Shown piece after piece: positions 31,483 through 40,821 of a stretch of 64,000 nt of DNA; the stretch's first letter is position 1; the number at the start of each line of letters is the position of its first letter. Location of the stretch: contig NZ_CP027194.1 in assembly GCF_002970935.1 (NCBI RefSeq), positions 806,001-870,000 on the forward strand, read 5' to 3'. The notes below the pieces were generated by a model, which worked only from the letters and a program-made list of their open reading frames with translations, was not told where the DNA came from and searched no databases. The stretch is from Lactobacillus sp. CBA3606 (GTDB taxonomy: Bacteria > Bacillota > Bacilli > Lactobacillales > Lactobacillaceae). Both the position numbers and the translations under genes were made by a program.

Positions 31483-32610
31483 TTATTTATCTTTTTTAGT
31501 GTCATCTAAATCAAGCTTAATGGCCGCTTTTTTGTCCGGTGCTTTACCCGCAGCTTTATCGTTAGCTGCCTTTGGTTCAGTCCGCTTACCGTCCACAGCT
31601 TCAGTCTCTTCATCAGCAGAAGCATCCATCCCATAAGCATTCCGAACTTTCTGACGAATTTCGGTCATGACATCTGGATGTTCAACCAAGTATTTCTTCG
31701 CATTTTCACGGCCTTGACCAATCCGGTCTTCACCATAAGAATACCAAGAGCCACTCTTCTTAACGATGTCTTTATCAGCAGCCATATCCACGATTTCACC
31801 TGTTTGTGAAATCCCGTGACCGTACATGATATCAACTTCAGCTCGTTTGAATGGTGGCGCAACCTTGTTCTTGACAACCTTGATTCGAACACGGTTCCCA
31901 ATAATATCGGTTCCGTCTTTGATTTGTTCGGCACGCCGTACTTCCAACCGAACGGTTGCGTAGAACTTCAAAGCCCGACCACCTGGGGTAACTTCAGGAT
32001 TACCAAACATAACCCCAACTTTTTCACGAATTTGATTAATAAATAAGGCAATGGTCTTAGTCTTATTCAACGTCCCAGATAATTTCCGTAACGCTTGTGA
32101 CATTAAACGGGCTTGTAACCCAACGTGTGCGTCACCCATTTCGCCTTCAATTTCAGCACGTGGCACCAAGGCCGCCACTGAATCGACAACTAAAATGTCA
32201 ACTGCCCCACTAGAAACCAAGGCATCCGCAATTTCGAGCCCTTGTTCACCAGTATCTGGTTGTGAAAGCAATAAGTCATCAATGTTAACGCCTAGATGTT
32301 CCGCATAAACGGGATCTAACGCATTTTCAGCATCGATATATGCAGCCGTCCCGCCTTGCTTTTGCACTTCTGCAACTGCGTGCAACGCAACGGTCGTCTT
32401 ACCAGAACTTTCAGGACCATAGATTTCAACGATGCGGCCGCGGGGATACCCACCAACACCTAAAGCATCATCGAGGGCTAGCGACCCACTAGAAATGGTC
32501 GAGATTGCTGTATTAGCAGCATCCCCCATTCGCATAATAGCGCCTTTCCCGAAGTTCTTTTCAATTTTTTTTAAGGCAGCATCTAGTGCCGCTTGCCGTG
32601 CATCAGCCAA
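31483..32610 (-). CDS. recA: Recombinase RecA
   Basis: This 375-residue strand-exchange protein and LexA co-protease has Walker A GPESSGKT (about 65), Walker [11 protein letters not shown] (about 140), loop [13 protein letters not shown] with the ATP-coupling region, and [16 protein letters not shown]. The acidic and lysine-rich tail after residue 325 is longer than in many species. The start is TTG at 32610, seven bases after AAAGGAGG. The promoter carries a perfect LexA box. Confidence 0.99.
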   Translation of the reverse strand: MADARQAALDAALKKIEKNFGKGAIMRMGDAANTAISTISSGSLALDDALGVGGYPRGRIVEIYGPESSGKTTVALHAVAEVQKQGGTAAYIDAENALDPVYAEHLGVNIDDLLLSQPDTGEQGLEIADALVSSGAVDILVVDSVAALVPRAEIEGEMGDAHVGLQARLMSQALRKLSGTLNKTKTIALFINQIREKVGVMFGNPEVTPGGRALKFYATVRLEVRRAEQIKDGTDIIGNRVRIKVVKNKVAPPFKRAEVDIMYGHGISQTGEIVDMAADKDIVKKSGSWYSYGEDRIGQGRENAKKYLVEHPDVMTEIRQKVRNAYGMDASADEETEAVDGKRTEPKAANDKAAGKAPDKKAAIKLDLDDTKKDK

Positions 32611-32648
32611 ATTATTTCCTCCTTTGGTTCTCGCTCTTAACTCTTAAT

Positions 32649-32677
32649 ATCATAGCGGTTCATTTACATAAATGCAA
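32649..32677 (-). promoter_or_regulatory. Promoter of recA
   Basis: TTGCAT (32672-32677) and TATGAT (32649-32654) are spaced by 17 bases on the minus strand. The LexA box lies 8 bases upstream of the -35. Confidence 0.7.
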
Positions 32678-32685
32678 GCAAAAAG

Positions 32686-32699
32686 CGAACAAAAGTTCG
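32686..32699. promoter_or_regulatory. Perfect LexA/SOS box of recA
   Basis: CGAACAAAAGTTCG is an exact match to CGAACnnnnGTTCG. It lies between the cinA stop (32702) and the recA promoter, so recA is expected to be repressed by LexA. Confidence 0.88.
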
Positions 32700-32701
32700 G
32701 T

Positions 32702-33964
32702 TTATTTTTTGGTCCCTTGATCAGCAGCCAATGTCCGCCGTAATAAATCAAGTCCAGCCATCACACTACGCTCACGAATCTTTTGGCGATCCCCCGCAAA
32801 GTGATATTGCTTGGCAATCGTTGGTTGGTCACGATAAGCTAGACCAATCCAAACTGTGCCAGCTGGTTGACCTTCAAGCTCATCTGGACCGGCAACGCCC
32901 GTAAAGCTCAAGGCGATATCCGTCTTCAATTGGGCCCGGCCACCTACTGCCATCGCCATCGCCGTTGCTTCAGAGACCACGCCAGCTTGATCAATCGTCG
33001 CTTGTGGCACCCCAGCTAATTGGTGCTTAGCCGTGTTGGCATACGTGACGAGGCCACCGGGAAAGATAGCTGAAACTCCGGGAATCCCCCCAATGGTACT
33101 CTGAAATAATCCTGCGGTCAGACTTTCAACCGCCGTCAGCTGCAACTGCCGCGCAATCATTGTCTCAATAACAACTTGGGCCAATGAATTGTCATCACCG
33201 TAACCATAAAAGTAATCGCCAACCTGGGCCTTAATTTGGGCTTCCACTGTATCTAAGGCCGCAGTCGCATCAGCTTGGGTCGCGGATTGCGCACTCAATC
33301 GCAACGTCACCTCATTTGTTTTGGCATAAGGCGCAATCGTAACGGCTTGTTGCGTCGCAATCAAGTCCTGTAATTCCGTCACCAATTGTGACTCACCAAT
33401 CCCGAAAAAGCGTAAAACACGCGAATAGATTTGTGCTTGTTGCCCATACGCTTGCTGCAGTCTAGGTTTAGCTTCCGTATCAAACATCTTTGTCATTTCC
33501 CGTGGCGGACCTGGCAATAAGACAAAGTCCGCTGTATCCGGATTTTGATAAAAGGCCCCGACGGCTAGCCCATTATGATTAGTCAGCGGTTGTGCACCTT
33601 TTGGATAAAGTGCTTGTAACCGATTATTTGCAGTCATCACTTTACCTGTTTGGGCAAACCGTTGCTCAATCACTTGCATCGCTGGCGCATCTTCAACTAA
33701 TGGGACGCCTAGATAAGCTGCTAAAGTTTGTTTCGTCAAATCATCCTTGGTCGGCCCTAGTCCCCCCGCTAAAATCACAAGATCATTACGTTTCGCCGCA
33801 ATCGCAATCACGGCTGTTAAGCGGGCGGGATTATCGCCTACTACCGTTTGATAATAGCTATCAATGCCTAATTCAGCTAGTCCCTGTGCAATATGAGTAC
33901 TATTGGTATTCGTAATCTGGCCGAGTAAAATCTCAGTACCGACCGCAATAATTTCTGCTTGCAT
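32702..33964 (-). CDS. cinA: CinA family protein (nicotinamide mononucleotide deamidase / competence-damage inducible)
   Basis: The 420-residue protein has an N-terminal MoCF-like domain (MQAEIIAVGTEILLGQITNTN, LAGGLGPTKDD) and a C-terminal PncC domain with AVESLTAGLFQSTIGGIPG (about 265-290) and SFTGVAGPDE. PncC recycles nicotinamide mononucleotide; the N-terminal part is linked to ADP-ribose hydrolysis. In Gram-positive bacteria cinA often precedes recA, as here. A TATAAT is visible upstream at about 34,010 but its -35 is poor. Confidence 0.95.
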   Translation of the reverse strand: MQAEIIAVGTEILLGQITNTNSTHIAQGLAELGIDSYYQTVVGDNPARLTAVIAIAAKRNDLVILAGGLGPTKDDLTKQTLAAYLGVPLVEDAPAMQVIEQRFAQTGKVMTANNRLQALYPKGAQPLTNHNGLAVGAFYQNPDTADFVLLPGPPREMTKMFDTEAKPRLQQAYGQQAQIYSRVLRFFGIGESQLVTELQDLIATQQAVTIAPYAKTNEVTLRLSAQSATQADATAALDTVEAQIKAQVGDYFYGYGDDNSLAQVVIETMIARQLQLTAVESLTAGLFQSTIGGIPGVSAIFPGGLVTYANTAKHQLAGVPQATIDQAGVVSEATAMAMAVGGRAQLKTDIALSFTGVAGPDELEGQPAGTVWIGLAYRDQPTIAKQYHFAGDRQKIRERSVMAGLDLLRRTLAADQGTKK

Positions 33965-34061
33965 TAATTCAATGGCCTCCTGGTAACCCGTTTTTTGTGG
34001 TTACATTAATTATATACGAAATTAATTTGATTCGACACTCAAAGGATTGCGCATGTCAATC

Positions 34062-34103
34062 GAAAAAGTTCCGTTAAGCCAGTCTGGCCTAACGGAACTT
34101 TCT
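34062..34103 (-). terminator. Rho-independent terminator after pgsA
   Basis: Long arms (about 34065-34080 and 34086-34102) pair with one mismatch, and TTTTTC follows on the minus strand. It isolates cinA from pgsA. Confidence 0.88.
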
Positions 34104-34108
34104 TATTT

Positions 34109-34693
34109 TTATTTAAAACCGTCTGCAAAAACGTCGCGATTTTGGACAAAATAATCAATGCCCGAGTAAATCACGAAGAAGAGACAGATATACAACATAA
34201 TGCTGGCAAACGGAATATTAATCGCCGCAAACAAGACATTGTTAAGCAGTAAAAAGATAATCGCAATCATTTGCGTCGTGGTTTTAATCTTACCTGGCAT
34301 GGCAGCGGCCATGACCTGACCGTTATTTTCAACGATTAAGAGCCGTAGCCCAGTCACCGCTAATTCCCGACACATAATAATCGCTACAACCCAATCAGGG
34401 GCCATGTTCAAGCGAACCAGCACAATAAACGCAGTCATCACTAGCATTTTGTCGGCCAAGGGGTCCGCAAACTTCCCAAAATTAGTCACTAAATGGTTGC
34501 GTCGCGCAATCTTCCCATCCGCTAAATCGGTCAATGACGCCCCGGCGAAAATAATCGTCGCAATGACTTGGGTCACTGGAATCGTGGTCCCCGCCCAAAC
34601 AACTTGGCCCCAACTTAATGGTAGGACCATAATTAATAAGAAAACGGGAATCAAGATAATGCGAAAAACGGTTAATTTATTGGGTAAATTCAA
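34109..34693 (-). CDS. pgsA: CDP-diacylglycerol-glycerol-3-phosphate 3-phosphatidyltransferase
   Basis: The protein has 194 residues with about five membrane helices. It carries the CDP-alcohol phosphotransferase motif DGKIARR...GKFADPLADK, with the conserved Asp and Gly residues in place. It makes phosphatidylglycerol phosphate, the committed step to phosphatidylglycerol and lipoteichoic acid anchors. It follows the RodZ-like gene by 22 bases. Confidence 0.97.
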   Translation of the reverse strand: MNLPNKLTVFRIILIPVFLLIMVLPLSWGQVVWAGTTIPVTQVIATIIFAGASLTDLADGKIARRNHLVTNFGKFADPLADKMLVMTAFIVLVRLNMAPDWVVAIIMCRELAVTGLRLLIVENNGQVMAAAMPGKIKTTTQMIAIIFLLLNNVLFAAINIPFASIMLYICLFFVIYSGIDYFVQNRDVFADGFK

Positions 34694-34715
34694 AATACTA
34701 GCTCCTCTACAACGT

Positions 34716-35609
34716 TTATTTAATGGTTAACGTAATCGTCCGAACTTGGGTCGAACTATTCTTAGGATTGAAGTTAAACTGCTTGCCGTTGATCGTCACC
34801 GACGTCGCCGCAGCGTTCCCAAATTGGAACTTAACCGTGCTGGCATTAGTTGGTAATGTCAACGTATGCGTGCCATCCGCAGTCAAAGTCCCTTGCCAAG
34901 TTTGCGTGCCATCAGTTGTCACTGACGTCCACGCTGCTTTGCTAGCCTTAACAACAACTTTGTTTTTATCCGCACCATTCGTCAACGTATAGGCACTATC
35001 ACTGCTCCCATTGGCTTTAATCGTTTGTTCAGTCGTTGACTTTTTAGAACTGGTCTTCGCTGCACGACTACTGCTAGCAGCTTTTTTAGCGCTAGCGGCC
35101 GTTTGCTTACTGCTGGTGTTCTTCGAGCTAGAAACCTCGACCGATGAACTGCTAGCGGTATCAGCTGAGTTGGCCCCGACGTGGGTCCGGACAGCCATAA
35201 ACCAGATAAATAGTAAAATTAAGACAACAATCGCCGTCACAATAATCGTGGGTAAATAGTTCCGCACCCGACTACCGGTACTGGTAGGTTGTTCTCGTGA
35301 TTCAGTCCGTGTTGGTTGGGCCTCATCAACATTTTGTACAAAAGTTTCGGCATGGGTCTTCGGTAATTCATCGCGATATTCTTCCAATAACGCATTCCCG
35401 TCTAAATCGACCGTGTCGGCGTATTGTTTAATAAAAGCCCGGACGTAAAAATCGCCTGGTAACTTATCAAACTGTTCGTCTTCAATCGCAATCAAATAAC
35501 GTTTTTGAATCTTGGTGATTTGTTGTAAATCATCAATCGTCAAACCTTTCGTTGTTCGTGCGGCCTTTAAACGGGCCCCAATATTGCTTTTTTCTTCATT
35601 TTCACTCAT
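34716..35609 (-). CDS. RodZ-like membrane protein with helix-turn-helix domain (YmfM type)
   Basis: The 297-residue protein has an N-terminal HTH/XRE domain (about 8-75, IGARLKAARTTKGLTIDDLQ), a cytoplasmic linker, one membrane helix (about 122-146), a Ser/Ala/Lys-rich extracellular linker (about 155-200) and a C-terminal beta domain (DUF4115, ending ...VRTITLTIK). RodZ links MreB to the membrane and cell-wall machinery. Its place before pgsA and after ymfF/ymfH matches the Bacillus ymfM region. Confidence 0.92.
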   Translation of the reverse strand: MSENEEKSNIGARLKAARTTKGLTIDDLQQITKIQKRYLIAIEDEQFDKLPGDFYVRAFIKQYADTVDLDGNALLEEYRDELPKTHAETFVQNVDEAQPTRTESREQPTSTGSRVRNYLPTIIVTAIVVLILLFIWFMAVRTHVGANSADTASSSSVEVSSSKNTSSKQTAASAKKAASSSRAAKTSSKKSTTEQTIKANGSSDSAYTLTNGADKNKVVVKASKAAWTSVTTDGTQTWQGTLTADGTHTLTLPTNASTVKFQFGNAAATSVTINGKQFNFNPKNSSTQVRTITLTIK

Positions 35610-35715
35610 TTGACTTTTTTCGCCACCCTAAGTCTAGTTTTCAAAATCTTTCGCTTCATAGTATATCACAGCCAACTCAATAGTCGACTAAGACGAAACG
35701 AAATTTCACGGTTCC

Positions 35716-37017
35716 TTAACCCTTTGCTGCTGGTCGGATTTGATATTCACTAATCGCTTGCGACGTGAGTAGTTGGGCCGCAATTGCTTCGATATCAGTT
35801 AAGGTCAAGCTGTCGATAATTGCGGGTTCATCAAAAAGCGTCGCTGGGCCATAAAGGCGTTGATCATAACGGCTCGCAATTGCTTCCAGTGAATTCGCCA
35901 TAAAGACCACGCGCCCAATCATCTCCTGCTTCACCACGGCTAATAACTCATTTTGGTCCAACACTGCCGTTTGCCAATGTTCAATAACCTCAATAATGGC
36001 CGCATCAAAAGCGGCAGGATCATCAGTTTCACCACTAAATGTAATGAAGTTAAAGCCATTTTGTAGCTCAAAATCATACCCAAAGGTATCATCAATAATC
36101 CCTTGGTCGTATAAGCGTAAATAATTTTTAGAGGTATCGCCAAATAATAATTCTAATAAAACGTTAACCCCCGCACGATATTTAAGCGCTGCTAGGCCAG
36201 GTTCAATCGGGGTTAACCCTTTAACACCGACAATGGCTTTGGCCCGGTTAACTGGCATATCAATGGTCCGATAAGGGATAATATCATGCCCATCTGTAGC
36301 AGTCGCTGGAATCTTCCGTTCAATTGGTTGGAAGTCATCAAAATGCTTGGCCGCTTGATTAGTCGTAATCCAGTCCAAAACTTCGTCAGGGTCCAACTTG
36401 CCGACCACAAATAAAGTCATATTTTCAGGATGATAAAAAGTCCGATAGGCCGCATATAGATCAGCCGCCGTAATCTTAGCGATGGACGCAGTTGTCCCGG
36501 CAATATCGTATTGGAGCGGATGATTAGGATACAAGTTACCAATCATCCCAAAATACAATCGCCAACTAGGATCGTCATCATACATTTCAATTTCCTGGCC
36601 AATGATCCCCTTTTCTTTATCAACCGTGGCTGGTGTAAAGTAGGGTGCTTGCACAAAATCAAGTAAGGTGACTAAATTTTCACGTAAGTTTTGCGTCGCA
36701 GAAAATAAATAACTCGTGCGAGTGAAACTGGTAAACGCATTAGCACTGGCGCCGTATTGCCCAAACGTTTGGAAAGCATCATGGTCAGCTTTTTCAAACA
36801 TTTTATGTTCAAGAAAATGGGCAATGCCATCTGGAAAACGGTGCATTTCAGTGTCCCCGGCTGGGACAAAAGTATTGTCAATTGAGCCATAATTGGTCGT
36901 AAACGTGGCATAAGTCTTATGGAAATCTGCCTTTGGTAGCAGCATGACCGTCAACCCGTTCGCAAGTTTAGTTTGGTAGCTCACTTCATTAAATTGCTCA
37001 TATTTTTTTACTTGCAT
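35716..37017 (-). CDS. ymfH: M16-family metallopeptidase YmfH
   Basis: This 433-residue insulinase-type protein has the inverted zinc motif HFLEH (67-71) followed by KMFEK, and a downstream Glu region (EIEMYDDDPSW). The ATG overlaps the end of ymfF by 10 bases, so they are co-translated. In bacteria YmfH (catalytic) and YmfF (non-catalytic) are thought to act as a pair, possibly on peptides. The substrate is unknown. Confidence 0.92.
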   Translation of the reverse strand: MQVKKYEQFNEVSYQTKLANGLTVMLLPKADFHKTYATFTTNYGSIDNTFVPAGDTEMHRFPDGIAHFLEHKMFEKADHDAFQTFGQYGASANAFTSFTRTSYLFSATQNLRENLVTLLDFVQAPYFTPATVDKEKGIIGQEIEMYDDDPSWRLYFGMIGNLYPNHPLQYDIAGTTASIAKITAADLYAAYRTFYHPENMTLFVVGKLDPDEVLDWITTNQAAKHFDDFQPIERKIPATATDGHDIIPYRTIDMPVNRAKAIVGVKGLTPIEPGLAALKYRAGVNVLLELLFGDTSKNYLRLYDQGIIDDTFGYDFELQNGFNFITFSGETDDPAAFDAAIIEVIEHWQTAVLDQNELLAVVKQEMIGRVVFMANSLEAIASRYDQRLYGPATLFDEPAIIDSLTLTDIEAIAAQLLTSQAISEYQIRPAAKG

Positions 37018-38279
37018 GCTGTCGCCCCACTTAAAAAGAACCCTCGGTTTAAGGTAACTAACTGCGCAACGGCCTGAATTTGGTCGCGCGTGACGGCCTT
37101 AATCTGGCGTAACCATTCCGCATCCGTCACCGTTTGTTGGGTTAAGTCATCAATCAAAGCCTGAATAGCAAACGTCCGCTGACTATCTAAACTTGATTCA
37201 AAATCATTAATCAAGCCGAGTTTCACTTGGTTCACCAACTCATCCGTAAAGTCCCCGGCTTGAATCGCCGTTAATTGGGCCGCAATAATAGCTAGGACTT
37301 GGTCATGGTTTTGCCCATCAATCCCGGCCTGCACCTTCATAACACCCCGAAAAGTATCTAATGAACTGCTGGCGTAATAAGCTAAACTGGCTTTTTCCCG
37401 CACGTTCATAAAGAGCTTGGATAACGGTGACCCACCAAATAGTTCATTAAAAACTAACGCCGCATAATAATGCTCATCACGATAAAAGACTGGGAAATCA
37501 TAACCTAAGTTCAACTTAGCTTGGCTCAAAGCTTGCACTTCACTAGTTTCCACGTAAGTCCCCGTATTTTGGTGGCGATAAAAAGCGGCGGGTTTGGTCG
37601 TCACTGGTCGATCTTGAAACCCAACCGCTTGCCATTGCGCTAAGACGGCGGCCTCATCCAAATCACCCATCATGATAATATCCACTTGATCAGTCGCTAA
37701 CAGCTGCTGATAATACGTGTAGACGCCCGTTGCCGTTAAAGTTGCTAAATCGGCGACTGTCCCATAACTTGGCATCTGTTGCGCAATATCGTCGGCAAAT
37801 AAAGCGGCATTTAATTGTTGCGCGGCATAATACTGCTTGTCATCGTCGACTGACTTGATTGAAGCTTGCAAATTCGTCACTTGGCGGGCAAACGTCGGCT
37901 CATCAAAATGGCCCGCTTGCGCTAATGGCCGAAAAATCACATTTTGTAAGAATTGAATTGCTTGCGCAGTTAACGGCTGCTCGGTCGCTAAGAAACGCTC
38001 GTTTGGCACCGTAATGGCTAATTGTAAGCTGTGGGTCGGTCCCTTGCGACTGACACCAGCACCAAATGCCGCCCCATACATACCAGCTAAGGCATGGGCC
38101 AACGCCCGTTGATCGGGATAATCTGCGGCGCTCGTTTCTAATAAGTTGGCTAATAACGCCCGTTGAGTAATTGTCGCCCGGTTAATGGGTGTTCGAAAAT
38201 TAACAATAATTTGATTGGTTTTGAATTGATGACTCATAACGGTCGTCACTTGTACCCCTGCTGCTAACTGAGATTGCAA
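37008..38279 (-). CDS. ymfF: M16-family peptidase-like protein YmfF (no zinc motif)
   Basis: The protein has 423 residues with the M16 fold signature ALLANLLETSAADYPDQRALAHAL but no HxxEH, so it is likely the inactive partner of YmfH. It contains the conserved stretch ELFGGSPLSKLFMNVREKASLAYYASS. The start is TTG at 38279, seven bases after AAGGAGG. A promoter with TTGCGT and TATTAT (17 spacing, about 38311-38339) lies upstream, divergent from the aspartate kinase. Confidence 0.92.
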   Translation of the reverse strand: MQSQLAAGVQVTTVMSHQFKTNQIIVNFRTPINRATITQRALLANLLETSAADYPDQRALAHALAGMYGAAFGAGVSRKGPTHSLQLAITVPNERFLATEQPLTAQAIQFLQNVIFRPLAQAGHFDEPTFARQVTNLQASIKSVDDDKQYYAAQQLNAALFADDIAQQMPSYGTVADLATLTATGVYTYYQQLLATDQVDIIMMGDLDEAAVLAQWQAVGFQDRPVTTKPAAFYRHQNTGTYVETSEVQALSQAKLNLGYDFPVFYRDEHYYAALVFNELFGGSPLSKLFMNVREKASLAYYASSSLDTFRGVMKVQAGIDGQNHDQVLAIIAAQLTAIQAGDFTDELVNQVKLGLINDFESSLDSQRTFAIQALIDDLTQQTVTDAEWLRQIKAVTRDQIQAVAQLVTLNRGFFLSGATACK

Positions 38280-38310
38280 ATTAAAATCCTCCTTGCATAT
38301 GTACTAAATA

Positions 38311-38339
38311 ATAAGCGAAAGGCTCTGCCGACGCAACTC
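38311..38339 (-). promoter_or_regulatory. Promoter of ymfF-ymfH-rodZ-pgsA
   Basis: TTGCGT and TATTAT on the minus strand are 17 bases apart. They sit about 35-60 bases upstream of the ymfF start. Confidence 0.55.
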
Positions 38340-38350
38340 TCCACTTTGAA

Positions 38351-38379
38351 ACACCGGCTAAATCATTTAGCTGCGGTGA
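38351..38379. repeat. Inverted repeat between divergent ymfF and aspartate kinase promoters
   Basis: CACCGGCTAAA and TTTAGC-TG-CGGTG pair around TCA. It sits upstream of both promoters, so it is more likely an operator or chance structure than a terminator. Confidence 0.4.
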
Positions 38380-38430
38380 CCAGTGACGGTTTTTATTTGA
38401 ATATGAGATTTTTATGAGTCGAGAATAACA

Positions 38431-38459
38431 TTGCAAACTCGGGGTTTGTCTGCTATTCT
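38431..38459 (+). promoter_or_regulatory. Promoter of the aspartate kinase gene
   Basis: TTGCAA (38431-38436) and TATTCT (38454-38459) are 17 bases apart. The predicted leader is under 35 bases, too short for a lysine riboswitch. Confidence 0.55.
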
Positions 38460-38493
38460 TTTCAGTATTGATATAATCGAGGAGCGATTTAAT

Positions 38494-39849
38494 GTGAAAG
38501 TAATTAAATTTGGTGGCAGTTCCCTTGCCAACAGTACCCAACTGAAAAAAGTGCTGTCAATCGTCAAAGCTGATGACCAACGGCGTTATGTGATTGTTTC
38601 AGCCCCCGGTAAACGGTTTGACGGCGATACCAAAGTAACTGACTTGCTTATCCAATACGCGCGCTTGACGATTCATCACCAAGCCACGACCGCCATTGTC
38701 CAGACGATTATCGACCGCTACGCCGAAATTGGTCATGGATTTAACGTTCCGGAGGCACAATTGACCCCCATCTTCACGACCATTAAGAACCTGCCAAACC
38801 AACCTTACGCTGACAATACGTATTTAATGGCCGCCTTTAAGGCCCATGGTGAACGGCTTAATGCGCAATTAGTTGCCGCGGTGTTCCAACAAACGGGACT
38901 CGATGCCCGTTATTTAGATCCTAAAGACGCTGGGATGGTCGTCACCGACGTTCCTGATGATGCCCAGTTCATTGCTAGTAGCTATGCCAATTTGGCTAAA
39001 TGGGCCGCTAGTGAACAGATTCTAGTCATTCCCGGCTTCTTCGCTTACAATCGCAACGGACAGATCTGTACGTTCTCACGGGGAGGCTCCGATATTACTG
39101 GCGCCATCGTTGCCCGTGGCGTACAGGCCGACCGTTATGAGAACTTTACGGATGTGGATGCCATCTATGCCGTTAATCCGAAGCTGGTTCACCAGCCAGC
39201 TGCCATTAGTGAGATGACGTTCCGTGAAATGCGGGAACTCTCCTACGCTGGCTTCTCGGTTTTTCATGACGAAGCTTTGATTCCAGCCATTGAAGGCAAT
39301 ATTACCGTTAATGTCAAGAATACCAATCATCCGGAAGCCCCGGGAACCCTAATTAAGTCTACCCGTGCCAGCAATACCACTTATCCGGTGACTGGGATTG
39401 CAAGTTCTTCGAGTTTTTGCTCATTATACTTGCGCAAATATCTTTTAAACAAAGAAGTTGGCTTTGGCCGCAAAATTCTAACGATTTTAGAAGACCACCA
39501 CGTTAGTTATGAACATATGCCATCTGGGATTGATGACCTCACCATTATCTTCGACGAACATCAGCTAACGACGGCCCTAGAAACTGAATTAACGGCCGAG
39601 ATTGCAGCGGCTGTGCAACCAGATGAGCTTTATTTCACCCATGACTATTCCATTCTAATGCTAGTTGGGGAAAATATGCGGAACCGAGTCGGCATCATGT
39701 CCCGCGCTGCGACAGCCCTAGCGCAGCATGCTATTAAATTAATTATGGTTAATCAAGGGGCCTCCGAAATTTCAATCATGTTCGGTGTCCATGACCGTGA
39801 TGCCGACCAAGCAGTTATTGCCTTATATCATGAATTCTTTAAAGCTTAG
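38494..39849 (+). CDS. Aspartate kinase
   Basis: The 451-residue enzyme phosphorylates aspartate, the first step toward lysine, threonine, methionine and diaminopimelate. It begins MKVIKFGGSSLANS, the nucleotide-binding motif, and carries FSRGGSDITGAIVA and the aspartate-binding ENFTDVDAIYAVNP, with two ACT domains at about 310-451. Length and domain order resemble B. subtilis YclM, the lysine-plus-threonine-sensitive type. I chose the GTG at 38494 after GAGGAG; the frame is open further upstream but without signals. It has its own promoter and terminator. Confidence 0.95.
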   Translation: MKVIKFGGSSLANSTQLKKVLSIVKADDQRRYVIVSAPGKRFDGDTKVTDLLIQYARLTIHHQATTAIVQTIIDRYAEIGHGFNVPEAQLTPIFTTIKNLPNQPYADNTYLMAAFKAHGERLNAQLVAAVFQQTGLDARYLDPKDAGMVVTDVPDDAQFIASSYANLAKWAASEQILVIPGFFAYNRNGQICTFSRGGSDITGAIVARGVQADRYENFTDVDAIYAVNPKLVHQPAAISEMTFREMRELSYAGFSVFHDEALIPAIEGNITVNVKNTNHPEAPGTLIKSTRASNTTYPVTGIASSSSFCSLYLRKYLLNKEVGFGRKILTILEDHHVSYEHMPSGIDDLTIIFDEHQLTTALETELTAEIAAAVQPDELYFTHDYSILMLVGENMRNRVGIMSRAATALAQHAIKLIMVNQGASEISIMFGVHDRDADQAVIALYHEFFKA

Positions 39850-39888
39850 CCCTTACGTTTACTGTTAGTATCCGCTTGATGACTAATG

Positions 39889-39936
39889 CAAAACAGTCGC
39901 TGCAAGAAGATAACTTCTTGCAGCGACTGTTTTTTG
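39889..39936. terminator. Bidirectional terminator between aspartate kinase and the transporter
   Basis: Perfect 18-base arms (39892-39909 and 39914-39931) are followed by T on the plus strand and by TTTT on the minus strand. It serves both convergent units. Confidence 0.93.
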
Positions 39937-39975
39937 GCTCATACCCTTTATAACTAGTCCGCGTTGGGTTAAGTC

Positions 39976-40810
39976 CTAGTTAGTCGTACCAAACCATTTT
40001 TCATTAATTTTAGCTAAGGTCCCATTCGCTTTCAAGGTCTTTAAGCCAGCGTTGATTTTGCTTTTCATCGTCCGATCCCCTTTACGGAGACCGACAGCAA
40101 AGTCTTCGGACTTGAAGTTACCTTGGGTCTCTTGGTAATTCGCTGAATTGGCTTCGTGCTTAATATAATAATTGGCATACACATTATCAATCAGTAACCC
40201 TTGAATCCGACCAGCATTTAAATCTAAAAAGGCATTATTAAACGTATCATATTGTACCGGTGTCTTTTTAGCGATTTTGTCTTTTAACAGCTTCGGATTA
40301 TTTTCGAGTGATTCATAACCCGATGACCCCGACTGAACGCCTAAAGTCTTCCCCGTCATATCATTAAAGGAACTGATTTTATTTTTCTTCAATGAAACTA
40401 AAATCTGCTTATTCTTTAAATAAGTGTTGCTAAAAGCAACCACTTTTTCACGTTGGGGATTTTTCGTGTAGCCATTCCAGATCAAATCAATCGTGCCGTT
40501 GCGCAGTTCCGTCGCATTCATCGACCAATCAATCGTTTGGAAGTTCACTTTAATCCCATATAATTTGAAGACTGCCCGCTGCCCGGGCTAAATCAACGTC
40601 ATAGCCGACTAACTTCCCGGACTTTTCACGAAACCCCATTGGCACAAAGCTGTCATCTAAACCAACAATGACATAGCCTCGTTTTTTTACTTTCGCCCAG
40701 GTATCTTGGGTGTTAGCGCGTTGGGTCACATTTTCGCAACCTGATAAGGTCCCGACGACCCCCACCAACATGACCACTAGTAAGCACATTGAAATTATTC
40801 TTTTTTTCAT
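39976..40810 (-). pseudogene. Amino-acid ABC transporter substrate-binding lipoprotein, frameshifted
   Basis: The first part (40810 to about 40585) encodes a lipoprotein signal with lipobox LSGC and the start of a type 3 binding protein (GYVIVGLDDSFVPMGFR, GYDVDLARA). It then runs out of frame into a TAA at 40550-40552. The remainder is in another frame (NFQTIDWSMNATELRNGTIDLIWNGYT to the end). A 7-bp tandem duplication at 40572-40585 is the cause: removing one copy restores DLARAVFKLYGIKVNFQTIDW and a single protein of 275 residues, normal for the family. As it stands the importer lacks an intact binding protein. A GTG just after the stop could restart the second part without a signal peptide. 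Confidence 0.92.
40572..40585 (-). repeat. 7-bp tandem duplication that breaks the binding-protein gene
   Basis: CGGGCAG occurs twice in a row on the minus strand. One copy fits the conserved protein; the second adds seven bases and shifts the frame. Confidence 0.95.
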
Positions 40811-40821
40811 TCCAAGGCCCC

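Noticed and set aside
34723-35259. Two plus-strand frames of 89 and 82 codons opposite the RodZ-like gene
   Set aside because: They are reverse complements of the Ser/Ala-rich linker and beta domain, without signals of translation.
38280-38493. Lysine riboswitch before aspartate kinase
   Set aside because: A GAAAGG...GCCGA stretch looked similar, but it lies upstream of the predicted promoter and the rest of the lysine-element core is missing.
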